64,000 nt of DNA from Atopsyche davidsoni (taxonomy: Eukaryota > Arthropoda > Insecta > Trichoptera > Hydrobiosidae), in the NCBI GenBank assembly GCA_022113835.1, contig JAILWY010000014.1, positions 14,567,501 through 14,631,500 on the forward strand. Direction: 5' to 3'. The position numbers and the translations under genes were made by a program. This document shows positions 46,329 to 57,190 of the stretch, one piece after another. Below the pieces are notes generated by a model, which was not told the origin of the DNA, did no database searches, and worked only from the letters and a program-made list of their open reading frames with translations. Within the stretch, counting starts at the first letter, position 1, and every line of letters begins with the position of its first letter.

Positions 46329-47082
46329 CAGTGGCTCTCAAACTCTTTTGGCCCACGGACCCCTTTTCATAGTCAAAACTTCCCCACGGACCCCCTTTCA
46401 TAATCAAAACTTGCCCACGGACCCCCTTTCATAATCAAAACTTCCCCACGGACCCCCTTTCATAATCAAAACTTGCCCACGGACCCCCTTTCATAATCAA
46501 AACTTCCCCACGGACCCCCTTTCATAATCAAAACTTGCCCACGGACCCCCTTTCATAGTCAAAACTTCCCCACGGACCCCCTTTCATAATCAAAACTTGC
46601 CCACGGACCCCCTTTCATAGTCAAACTTGCCCACGGACCCCCTTTCATAATCAAAACTTGCCCACGGACCCCCTTTCATAGTCAAAACTTGCCCACGGAC
46701 CCCCTTTCATAGTCAAAACTTGCCCACGGACCCCCTTTCATAGTCAAAACTTGCCTACGCACCCTGAGTGAAAATCTACATAAATTCATATTATAGACTA
46801 GTTGGTGCAAGTATCGACTCTATTGCGTTCCTGTATTAACCTACTGACTCAACGCGATGCCTGTTTTTACTTGTATTTTATGCACCTGTCTATATTTATA
46901 TTTTACTTAAAACGTAAAAATCGCTATTAATCTATTCGTTGTATTTATTTTAAAAATGTGTTACAATTTTTTTTAATATTAAACCTTGCGCGGACCTCCT
47001 GACGATGTTCAGGGACCCTCAAATTGATTTTAATTTTCCAAGGACCCCCTGGGGTCCGTAGGGACCACTTTGAGAAGCACTG
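46329..47082 (+). mobile_element. hAT-type MITE with expanded internal repeat
   Basis: Ends CAGTGGCTCTCAAACTCTTT and, reversed, CAGTGCTTCTCAAAGTGG. Flanking octamers are CTGTGCAT and CTGTGGAT (7 of 8). Outside the expanded block it matches the 22.03 kb copy in reverse. It is 754 bp against 382 bp; the 372-base difference equals 12 units of 31 bases. No coding frame belongs to the element. Confidence 0.9.
46348..46752 (+). repeat. 31 bp minisatellite, about 13 units
   Basis: Unit: CCCACGGACCCCCTTTCATA followed by ATCAAAACTTG. Units 2 to 8 alternate between a TCCCC and a TGCCC start, giving a 62-base higher-order step. Units 9 to 13 are all of the TGCCC type, and AATC/AGTC variants are spread unevenly, so expansion took place in several rounds. 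The array ends at GCCTACGCACCCTGAGTG, the same sequence that follows the single unit in the 22.0 kb copy. Confidence 0.95.
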
Positions 47083-48377
47083 CTGTGGATGATGCCCTCG
47101 CATTGCCGACGCCGTTTCCTGAGAACGAATGAATGCAGAACCCCTCAAAAAAAATTGATTTCAAAATTATTTTATTTTTAATTAATTAAATTTACACCTA
47201 TAGCGTTCCACGCACGGAGCAACAAATTGAACAATGGTGTATCAATGGCGCTTATGATATGATGTATGGATATCCCCTGATCCTGCGCGCACATGAATTT
47301 CTATATTTACATTATTGTGTTAAGCGTGGAAAATTTGTGTAAAAACCCTTTAATTGCATGTGTTTATGTGTGCATTACATAAATAACTACGAACAAGATA
47401 AACAGATTTATAACAGGTAGAGCAAGAGGGTATAATAGTCACCCCTGGATATGTTTGTTGACTACTTGTCGTTCCTTCTTGTATAGGGTGTCCCGGGAGC
47501 CGAATAGGATGTGGTGCAGGAATTTATGTCTGCAGTGAACAGGCAGTGATTCTGGGGTGTCGTTTTCAATCCCCTTAAAGAGGGGATTGTTGGATTTTCG
47601 TATGGACTGGTATTGACGGGATTTTGATCTAAGCGATCGAGGTGCTGCAATAGGCACATATTATGAGACAGAGGCAGGAGTTTTGAGTGACCTGGATACT
47701 CGCGATGAGGTATGGACCAAACAGATACGAGTAATCAGTCACCTAAATACAATGAGCGGTGCCAAAAGCAAACTAACTGCTCCGTGTTATCAAGCGAGGG
47801 GAACTCGCCATATGGATGGTGTACTTGTATCATTGGTGCCATTCGATAGGAACGTAATATAACTCAATTAATGAGTGGTACCCAAAACTAATAAATTACT
47901 CAAGTTATCGTGGAGCCGAGTGGGGAGAGACCGTGTGGATGGTGCACTCTTGTTATCGTCGCCGTTTAATGAGAACGAATGCAGAACCGCGTCATGTTAC
48001 CTAAAGAAGGTTTTATAATGTTTACAATGCACAATGCGTGGCGCCAAAAGCAAATAAAATGCTCTGTGTTGTTATCAAACGAGGGAAATTACTTGACTCG
48101 TTTATTAGCGTGCAGTAAACGAGGGATTTATAATTAACATGGCTAGAAAAGGTGAGGTAATGAGAACGAGTGAAAATCATTTCATGGTACATACACAGAG
48201 TCTCTCGCCAAGCCATTTGATTTACATTTTCTTCCGCAAGAGAAGTTCATTGTTTTTTTTTTTTTTTAGATAACCCGTGATGGGCTGAGGTAAAATCTAA
48301 AATCAACAGGGTTGACTTGTAACACAGCATCCGAGGTTTAATATCACCTCATTCTGTCTATTACATAATTTCTAAAT

Positions 48378-48596
48378 TTAATCTCGGGTCGCAATACCAG
48401 GAACAAAGACAATGCCCGCCATGAGAAAACGGTACAGGCAATACACGCCGAGCTCGCAGTTCCTGAAGTCCCTTGTCAGATGGTAATGTACCATTGTCTG
48501 CGGCCCCCAGTAGGCGGCGAGAACTCCATTATGAAAATTTTTATTGCAAAGTGTATTGTATATTGGATTATACGCCGGCGCATTGAGGCTGATCAA
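48378..48596 (-). other. Coding-like open frame, unidentified
   Basis: The stretch LAAYWGPQTMVHYHLTRDFR followed by NCELGVYCLYRFLMAGIVFV has G/C-rich third positions unlike nearby chance frames, and ends in a hydrophobic run that could be a membrane segment. A possible donor (CTG-GTATTG) lies after the hydrophobic run and weak acceptors lie upstream. I cannot name a family. Its position inside the degenerate repeat cluster argues against an intact gene; it may be an exon relic. Confidence 0.3.
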
Positions 48597-48880
48597 GTCA
48601 CAGCAGAGTCACGATCAAGTCGGGAAGTGCTGTCGCCATTTGGATGATGTGCACGTTAATACAAACACACCATCCAAATATCAACAGTTGATTATAATAA
48701 ATAAACAATTGGCTCAGTTCGATGAGAATGAATGCAGAAACACGTAGTTTTATTACAGGACAATTTAATGTGTTCATGGTGCACAATTCGCAGTGCCAAA
48801 AACAAATAAAATGCTCAGCGTTATCGAGTGAAGGGAAGTATTGTTGCCATTTGGATGGTGAACTTGTATTTTTGACACCG

Positions 48881-50642
48881 TCAGTCACCATTTCTATATA
48901 GCAATTAAATTAAACTTTGGTACCATCTTCAAGTAATAAAAATATCTTAAAAATGGTATCAGAACCGAATTAAAGACGCATAGCAACCAAGAAAATAATT
49001 TCGTTTGAATTTCTGTACTAATTGCCTCAAAATTTAAGAACAATGAAATTCTCTAATATAAATACTCTCTAATGCAAAAAATAAATGGTATTCATTTATT
49101 ATAATTGTTTGTTGTTGCTTATCTTTTACATTGTACCCTCGATGTTTTCGTGATTCAAGGGATTAAGGCACTAAGTCGTATTATCAAAAAAATCAGATTC
49201 TAATCCTACCTGCGCCTTTAATAAAAAAATAGGGTTTTTACGTTGTTTCAAGTGTGAACCGTTCACATAAAAATATATTAGTAATTCGTCAGGGTATATC
49301 GGGTATTGAAAATGAACACGCGTAGAAAATCTGAATTACAGATGATCTCATACTCGTTTGTGAAAAAATGATCTCTATGTGACATCATGCGACGTCTCCC
49401 GAGCCGATTATCATCATCTGCCTCCAGCGGAGATCAGCACCTTCGACGAGGAAGATCTTGAAATTAATGATCTATACAAAAGTAAATCTGTTTTATCAAC
49501 AGGTCGTAAAAATATAATCGAATATTAGCCGTGCTATTAGTCAAATCTATAAACCGCTGACCTCCAAATTTACCTGCGATCGACGACAAGAATCCATTGA
49601 CCCGTGGGTCGTGGAATAATTGAAATCATCCGCGATAAAACTAAAAATAAAAGCAGTTGTTGATAATATTTTTAATAAGCTGTGTCTTTTATAAAATCTT
49701 GTCGATAAAATTATATTTTAAAAAAATCTCACAGCACACATGTGTCTTCACAAATTGACTTTTTCTATGATTTGAATTCAGTTTCAGATGCATTAACTAT
49801 TTCTTATATAAAACCAATCGATTCAGGCTTTGCTTAATAACTAAAAAGAGTGTCGCTTGGGGGTGTATCAAGATTGACCCTCTAAAAGCTTAGTGCCACT
49901 GTACGCTTCAAAATTACTGAAAAACACGCGTTTAACGATTAATTGTGAATTTACTATTTCACAATTTTTTTAACACTTATCAATTAATTTAACATTAAAT
50001 TATCAAAATTACTTACTCACAAAAACATTGCATTTTTCATCCCCCGGGCTGTTGCGTTAAAATCAAAATTTACTTTAATTTACGTAGATCAACAACAAAG
50101 ATACCAACTTTATTAGAATACATAACAAAATAAACGAGATTTAAAGCTCCCACGGTGTGCATTTTAAAGCTTTTCTTTGATATCTCTTTGTGGTTTTTGC
50201 CAAGAATTTCGTCTTAAAATTACATTATTTTTCGTGCACAGCGAAAACCCAAGTGCACGTTTTTCGCACGTAATAAATTTAATATAAATTTTTGTCACCG
50301 TATCAAAAGAAAAGCAGTCATAAAGTTATGATTTTAATAGATTTCTCTTTTGAAAGTTTTATTAAGATTGTCTTCTGCGCTTTTCTCGAGCCACAACAAC
50401 TTATTTTGAGAAAATAAATAATCCAAATGAAATTCATTGTTCACAGCAGAGCGAATTTAATAAAATACTTGAATCGTTATAAACTTTAAATTTAAATATA
50501 TATATATTTATAAGTTTAAAGGTACACTCTAAATATTTATTTACAAGACACGTGTGGAGTTTAAATGCACACTACCTTAACCAATAATTTTGACTGAAGT
50601 TTTCCTGTCTCTTAGCGAATATTTAAATAGTTATTTTTTTTA
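48881..50642. other. AT-rich intergenic block
   Basis: A unique GC-moderate stretch at about 49380-49470 and otherwise AT-rich DNA. A TA run is near 50498. No gene or paired repeat recognised. Confidence 0.35.
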
Positions 50643-50715
50643 ATATATATTCTTCTTCATCGAGTGCCTCTCCTCAGAAGAGGTTGGCGACCATTTCACT
50701 GAGCATATACCCCGA
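50643..50715 (-). repeat. LINE 3' end with AT tail
   Basis: Minus strand: GCTCAGTGAAATGGTCGCCA, ACCTCTTCTGAGGAGAGGCA, CTCGATGAAGAAGAATATAT. This is the cleanest copy of the shared LINE terminus, and it includes a CCTCTTCTGAGGAGAGG hairpin. Confidence 0.7.
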
Positions 50716-51738
50716 GTCTTTCTACACTTTTCTTCATATACATGTCCGATATTTATATGATAAGATAAATATCTAATAACCTGCATACATTCACGACTTG
50801 GCGAAACAGCATTTTGTCATGATAAAACGAATTAATGCGAACGAATATTTTGTTTATTGCCCCTTGACAAGTCCAGTTGGCATTTCGTTGATTATTTTTA
50901 TTGAGGTGTGAACTCTTCGCCGGTCTTGTCCGTTTGGTTCAGCAAGCTGGGAAGCCAATATGTATATCAGACCTAGATCCGAAGTCAGTTCAGAGGTAAA
51001 CCTGATTGCTAGTGGAACTTTGCCACAAAATCTTAGGCTGTTTTCATGGCTTTATACAAAAAAAAAAAAAAAACAAACTGGTATTCGCGAAAAAAACGGT
51101 TTCTCGTTGTATTTCTAGCATCGATTGTTACAACAGTGGCCGACATTAATATTGAAATCAAGAAATACTTTTGAAAACTTAATGGCATCGCTATCATAAC
51201 CTAAAAAAATTAATAATATTTTCATGAAAAAAAAATCATTTATAGCAATCATATAAAGCCAAAAACTAAAACACAAAATCACAGATTTTCGGATAGTGAT
51301 GTTGAGAGTTGAAATAAATTCTGAAATAATTTTGATATTTTTTTTCATATGCAATGGATAACAAATAATAAAAAAGCATACCCTTAAAAATATATTTATA
51401 TTTTCAAGGTTCACAAATATTACGTTTAATTTTTTAATTTTTTTATGTTTACTTTTTGATACAACAGTAAGATTTATGGCCCATATACTCAGCCAAGGGC
51501 TTAAAAAAGTAATTAGTAATTGAGATTTAACACCACAAATCGTTGTATTAAAAAAAAACCGGTCATCATTTTGATACAGTCAATAGGATCGGTGTTTCTT
51601 AACAGACCTATGAAAAAACTATTAAAAAATGTTAAATAAAACCATTTTATCTCTTTACTTAAGAAAGTTGAAAAAAGTATTTTTTTTATATAAAAGATTA
51701 TATAAAAGATTACGATAATTTAATTATATGTAAATAGT
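50716..51738. other. AT-rich DNA, nothing recognised
   Basis: A 16-A run near 51058. The AT-rich minus frame 51115-51414 is hydrophobic by composition only. Confidence 0.4.
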
Positions 51739-52151
51739 AATATGATTAGGCACATTAGTTCATATATAGAAGACGATTTAAAGAAACTCTCAGAAAAATA
51801 TCATCGTGATTTGTGTGGGATTTGAACCCACATCTCCTGGCTTACATGGCCGGTGTACGAACCCTTGTACTAACGAATCACTTCCGTTTATCGAGAATTT
51901 TTAACAATCATACTCTACATATGACCCAATGTGCCCAGGCCAACCAATATTTAGTGATTTGCAAGCACTGGACTTTATGTGATTGTTAAAAATTCTCGAT
52001 AAACGGAAGTGATTCGTTAGTACAAGGGTTCGTACACCGGCCATGTAAGCCAGGAGATGTGGGTTCAAATCCCACACAAATCACGATGATATTTTTCTGA
52101 GAGTGTCTTTAAATCGTCTTCTATATATGAACTAATGTGCCTAATCATATT
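51739..52151. repeat. 172 bp inverted pair of the tRNA-like element
   Basis: Arms 51739-51910 and 51980-52151 are reverse complements with a single mismatch (TTTCT against TGTCT in the tail module), around a 69-base spacer. Each arm holds the tRNA-like body with its T-arm GTGGGTTCAAATCCCAC. The left copy continues for about 28 bases into the spacer with the family's inverted terminus (TACTCTACATATGACCCAAT); the right copy lacks it. Transcribed through, the locus would form a very long hairpin RNA. Confidence 0.95.
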
Positions 52152-52577
52152 AGTAAATATAATAAGCCCGTAATGGGTAATAAATACGCATCTGATTGAC
52201 TGATCCATAACATTAATATAAATAAGTAAATAGAGTAAATAATAATATTTATAATCGGGTTGTGGATTCTTTTCTATCTGTGAAATTCATCCACGCAGTC
52301 CAGTTGTAACATAAATATAAAGCAATTCGAGTTGTTTTACGCGTAGTCAATTTTTTCATTCGAAAATAAGTAAAGTAACGTACTACGATAATTGATTATT
52401 AAAAACTAATTGCATTCGGACGAACTGGTTTGGTAGATGAAAAAAATTAACTGGCAACAAACGCTTTGCAAAAAAAAATACAAGAGAATGCTTGGTATCT
52501 ATACTACATTCATAAGTGTTATGCCGCAATTCTTCTTTATAATTCTGATACTTATAGGATAAATTTATGTATAAAAC
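52152..52577. other. AT-rich DNA, nothing recognised
   Basis: No gene, RNA or repeat recognised between the inverted pair and the LINE end. Confidence 0.4.
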
Positions 52578-52707
52578 TGTGGTGTAGAAGGACCCAGGGA
52601 CCCACTACACTAATCTCCATAAGAAAACCATGAACACTGGCTCAGCATGAGTATGCTCAGTGAGATAAGGCACCCGAAGAAGAAAAAATATATATATATA
52701 TATATAC
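52578..52707 (+). repeat. LINE 3' end with AT microsatellite tail
   Basis: GTGGTGTAGAAGGACCCAGG, GACCCACTACACTA, CTCAGCATGAGTATGCTCAG, CACCCGAAGAAGAAAAAATA and a TATATA tract. It pairs closely with 7493-7607. Confidence 0.7.
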
Positions 52708-53067
52708 TATCTCAGTTGCATTTAGTAACATATCAGATAATATTATATTTACTCAACCAATTTTAATCCTTAGATTAGCCAAACTTAATACAGTTAGTCA
52801 ACAATCAATCAATTAATTAATTATCCAATAAATTTGAATGTCTGTGTGTTTCATTAAAACTAGGCAATCGTAATTAGTTAAAATAAAAAAAAATGTAATT
52901 AATAAACCAACTTCCTTGTACCAAAGCAAGTGTAAAACCCGCTTTAGAGTATCGATACTGACCTATATTTCTTACCGGCACATTTTAATCAATTTAATAA
53001 ATATATATATATATAAGAAAAATAGGAAAATTTATCGTGTACAGCTTGCCTAAGTGTAGTAGATAGT
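52708..53067. other. AT-rich DNA, nothing recognised
   Basis: A TA microsatellite near 53002 and AATTAATT runs only. Confidence 0.4.
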
Positions 53068-53292
53068 TTATTTACGGAAGGCCTTAATAACATGACTATC
53101 CATTTTGTATTGCGATAGTTCCGGAAGCGATTCGGGTGCGTTCGGCAAAGTTCGGTAATGTTCGGGTCTTTGTCGGTAGCACAAAATATATTGTCTAGTT
53201 ACCATGGTGTGACCTTTACATCGCAGGTATATTGAGGAACTGCAACGCCACGCCTTATCTGTATCATCGGCTGTAGGGTGACCATGAGCCAT
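53068..53292 (-). CDS. FLYWCH zinc-finger-like open frame (tentative)
   Basis: The 74-codon frame contains KAWRCSSSIYLRCKGHTMVT followed by RQYILCYRQRPEHYRTLPNA. W-R-C-x8-C-K and the later E-H-Y resemble the second half of a FLYWCH zinc finger (W-x-C ... C-K-A ... H-x-H), which in insects occurs in chromatin proteins and in some transposases. The upstream F-L-Y part and the final His are not seen. There is an ATG, a stop and no evident splice site. It could be a FLYWCH exon, a transposon relic or chance; the fit is partial. Confidence 0.3.
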   Translation of the reverse strand: MAHGHPTADDTDKAWRCSSSIYLRCKGHTMVTRQYILCYRQRPEHYRTLPNAPESLPELSQYKMDSHVIKAFRK

Positions 53293-53689
53293 GTATTAAA
53301 AAAAAATCATTTTATCAAACTGAATTTACTACTTCATTAGTATAGAAAATAATTCAATACGTGTGATAGAACATGTGTATAATATTTTTTTTTTAAATCA
53401 TTTTCATCGAAATTGGTTTAAACTGGCAGAAAAACTATTTTATAGCTGCTGCTAAAAGGGAATTCATATCAACGAATTTACAAGATCTTAGATTAAAAAT
53501 AAAAACTAATTGATTCACCCAGATCATATCTACGCTTGAATAAAATTTATTTTTCCTCTTTTCCCGTAATGCGTGAACGCCTGGTCACCCCGCACGTAAC
53601 CATAGCCACTGCCTAATTCGCTAACCAATTACAAATTACAACCGACCGAGCTCTCTGTGGAGTCGCAGTCTGGATTTAATTTCGTACGG
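53293..53689. other. AT-rich DNA, nothing recognised
   Basis: No features recognised. Confidence 0.4.
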
Positions 53690-53825
53690 CTCAATCCCGA
53701 GCGCGCCCGAAGTCGCCCGAAGCGCGCTCGTGCCCGCCCGAGGCCGCGCCCGGCCGGCTGTCAAAGTGACAGCTGTCAAAATTTGGCGCGAAACGCACGC
53801 GGAAATTGAGAACTTCAAATATACG
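53690..53825. promoter_or_regulatory. GC-rich block with palindromic motif and E2F-like site
   Basis: Isolated CpG-dense sequence followed by TGACAGCTGTCA, a perfect 12-base palindrome at 53767-53778 containing the CAGCTG E-box, with TGTCAAA on both sides, and TTTGGCGC at 53782, which matches the E2F/DP consensus. CpG density plus clustered sites suggests a promoter or enhancer. No TATA or exon was found. Confidence 0.35.
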
Positions 53826-56800
53826 CGTTATCGCTCGCGCTCTTTATTTGAAATAAAACAGTGACCAAGTACTATAAAAATTTTAGTCGTATCAAATATA
53901 CAAACCCAAACGTGCATGGCGTTTTCATAGTAGATAAGATAAATAATATTTAAATAAATTTTAGTTTTTTTTTTTTATATATATATATTTAATCGGCAAT
54001 AATCAATTAGTGAACTATTTGTTTGTTTCTAAGCAACGAGGTGACTGTCAAATATAATACGTCTAATTCAAATTACACCATAATTTTAGACGCAAAATAC
54101 CGAAGCTACGTAAATACTGTTATTTACCAATGTATAAAAGATCATGTTATAGGGTGAGAACTTCTTGCACAACCCCGAGCGTTTCTCATATAGACGGTAT
54201 TTTTGTGTGCTTTTACAGCTCATGTACGCAAATAATGTTTAATAATAAATATAAATATTCATAGCACCGCCACCGCACAGAAAGTGTTGAGAAACGCTGC
54301 AGCAGTCGCCACATCTCATATCAAACGTCACCATAATCGCTCACCTCTCACACAACAAAACGTCTTACGCACGAGAATATAGAGCCGAGATTCGCGATAA
54401 GTGTCACCTCATCTTCAGACGAACCCCCCGGGCGATCTCTCAAACCGTAAGATGGTCAGACCGCCATTAAAAAGAGTGTACGTACCCTAATTGAGCCAGT
54501 ATACTCCATCCGAAAAAAATAGGCAAAACATCTACAAATTTAGTTAACTGCAAAACTATTTTTGTTCAACTTTAAAGATACAACAAGAATGCCTTGTTTG
54601 TACAATGAAAGTATCGAAATATTATAATAAAATTATAAAATATGCTCACATAACGTTTTGTTAAAATCAACGTATTTGTACAATCATTTATAGTACATTC
54701 AAATATCATTATTACTTAACTGATATTGGATAATACAAAATGTATTTTAAGGTAAATATTTTATTTTTGTTTTTTATTTTATTTTTGAACGAAGTATAAT
54801 TGTTTGGCCCTTACGTATCTGCATACACTGCGCGTGCGTGAGAAACTGCATTCCATGCATTCTGGACAATCATTGCATAGAGTGCAACAGTACTGCATAC
54901 GACACACTTCAAGCGTAAGCATTGTACACTCGAACGAGACGCCCGAAGAGGTCCTTATCCAGCAGCCAAAATACTACTTTTTTAAGCTATTAAATTAAAT
55001 AAAAAATTCATCAGGCTTTCAAACACTATTACGAGAAGTAGTTACAAGTGATATTCAGAACAATAAAAGACGTTTAATCCTATATCGTATACTACTCTAC
55101 AAACCCAAAGGTAGGTAACAAAGTGGGTTACACCGCAAAAAACCTGCATTAGAAGGGTTTACTTCTTTTTATCGTGTATATTTTTTATTTTTCAGAAAAT
55201 ACACCCATCTCATAACGTATCTGGAATGCATTTCGTCTTTTACAGCGTTTGAGTGTGTTACTATAATACGTTCCGGATTGGGATCTAGATTCAAGTAAAG
55301 CAGGCAAAAATGACTGCCGCGCACCACTGCATTGTTCTCCTAAAATGGTGATGGCCTCCTCACAGCGGGCTGGTCTCCACCTTGGGGCTGGAGACGGAAT
55401 GCCGGAGAGACTACGCACGGTGTATGGACTGGAGCAGCATCAAGGACTTAGTTCGTATCCCCAGAGAGAAACGTCTGTGATTCTAAAATAGCTTTTATCG
55501 TTTATGTGTACTTTTCATCAGTCTTCGGTAGAGTCTATCGTTCCATATGGTCTTAAAACTCGATGATTATTGATTTTAGTGATTAGTGGTTGTTGGCACA
55601 CTGAGGGTTCGCGGAAAGAGCTGATAGCGGGGAGAACTGCGCTGATAGTCCGGAGTAATCAGAGGAGATGCCCTATCAGCGCGTTAAGCCTCCTGCTAAT
55701 TAAGATAACGCGAGGTCGTCTTACCTCATCGTCTGCATTTGCCAGATATGATATGAATGACTGTAAATACAGGTGTACTTCACCTGTAGTTTCAATCGAG
55801 CCACAAAATCGAGGAGATTACTGCGATTACCGCTACTTGGGCCTTCCTTGGGCGAATGGAGCCAAAAAGACTTCCCATAGTTTATAACAAAAATATTTTA
55901 TTTTCCTTTAATCAAGAATATTACTTTGATGTTTTACATATTTATGCGGATTTTTTTCGGGAATATCTATGATGCTAGAATAGCTCAAATACAGTTTCAT
56001 TAAGAAAGAAAAATGCAATGAAGTAAACTGTTAGTAAAATAAAAAAACGTGCCATTGATAATTTGTGCCAAAAAAGACAAGTAGACACGCGATAAACCTG
56101 CGGATGTCGGGAATTAAAACTAATGGGCAAGTCCAAGCGCACTTAACATAGCGGAGATGGTTGACCCAACCCAACCTAACCTCCTAGCACCGACCCGGAG
56201 GCACTGCGGCCTAGACATAGTTGACAGTAGCGAGCACAGCTGCTGACGATCACATATACTATGCGAAATAATCCGATCTGTCGAACTTTCACTACAAATC
56301 CCTGTAATGTCTTTAAGTTCGCGATTATATGAAATAGTGTCATTTTTAACAACCAATGCTCTATAAAATGTATCGCAGCGTGTATAGGCACCATATGTCT
56401 TCATAATAGAGTATGATGTAATATTTTGGGGAATCTACATAATAATTCCTTTAAAACTATTTTTGGTGTCTTCACATATTATTAACCACCCTCGTTGTGC
56501 TGCCCTCGTACAAGATAAGCAATAAGATAATTTCTAACAGATCATGTCAATAACATGCGCGATATTCTCAATACGACCTCAATAGAAGAAGAGTGTTTGT
56601 AAATAAGCGAACAAGCTCGAGAGCAACTGGAGTCACTGGAGCGTTGCATTTAAATGCTAGACATTGTATCATATGCGCACAGTCAGAACCGAACTGGAAA
56701 ACCAAAGCTCTGCAAGAAAAAAAAAACCCCCACATCACTAATACTTATAACTGAAAAGCATATAAATCAAGACAGTGAAAAAGAGAGCTGTAACGATACT

Positions 56801-57125
56801 ATGTGTAAAAGTAGAAGGTTTCAAGCGATGAGGCACGTAATCAAAAAATTTGAAGCAATCAAAGGCAGCTGAGTATGAGTTTTTATGTATAGAAAAATTC
56901 AAATATTTTAGGGTTTTTTCCCGACACCTTTTCTCGTGTGGCATACTTTATAATTCACCACATTGGTTACTGAATAAATTATGTATCCCCTAGGAATAAT
57001 GTAGCCCAGCAATACAGAACTAGAGGATCTCGCATGTAAACGACAGGCCTCTCGAGCAGCTTCTGGAGCGCCGATTGCGACCGAACATAAAAAAACAACA
57101 ATCTAAATTAATTCCAATAATCTGA
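53826..57125. other. Intergenic block, no gene recognised
   Basis: GC-richer open segments at 55185-55418 (minus), 55570-55887 (plus) and 56120-56404 (minus) have no domain I recognise; the last contains CCCAACCCAACCTAACC, seen in many insect repeats. 54175-54302 has GCGTTTCTCA inverted at its ends and may be a tiny hAT-like element. The rest is AT-rich. Confidence 0.3.
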
Positions 57126-57127
57126 AT

Positions 57128-57190
57128 AATATTAACAGGTATCGAACCCGGTCACTGAAGTGGAAGCCATTCAGGTGGCGCCTAGTTTAC
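57128..57190 (-). repeat. tRNA-derived SINE head
   Basis: Minus strand: TTGGTCGAGTAAACTAGGCG (box A-like) and GACCGGGTTCGATACCTG (box B-like), at roughly tRNA spacing. No complete cloverleaf. Confidence 0.45.

Larger units (their letters stand above)
46259..48880 (+). repeat. Degenerate tandem repeat cluster, split by a MITE
   Basis: The phrase GGCGCCAAAAACAAATAAATT with variants begins copies at about 46259, 47756, 47876, 48038 and 48790. Each is followed by a GCTC-GTGTTATC-GCGAGGG module, CCATATGGATGGTGCAC and often GAGAACGAATGCAGAAC. Spacing is irregular (120, 162 and larger), with other DNA between. The first copy is interrupted by the MITE at 46329-47082 and continues as GATGCCCTCGCATTGCCGAC after it. 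Confidence 0.65.

Noticed and set aside
46348..46752. CRISPR array
   Set aside because: Direct repeat units are contiguous with no unique spacers, and the array lies inside a eukaryotic hAT MITE.
51115..51414. Membrane protein on the minus strand
   Set aside because: Hydrophobicity follows from AT-rich codons (Phe, Ile, Leu); no conserved motif or start context.
51980..52085. tRNA gene
   Set aside because: The T-arm is excellent, but the anticodon loop lacks U at position 33, the anticodon stem and acceptor have mismatches, and the sequence is repeated as an element with inverted ends. It is tRNA-like, not a tRNA gene.
54175..54302. Tiny hAT MITE with GCGTTTCTCA ends
   Set aside because: Inverted match is only about 10 bases and no 8 bp duplication is present; could be chance.
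56160..56182. Telomeric TTAGG repeat
   Set aside because: Only CCCAACCCAACCTAACC, too short and irregular; no array.
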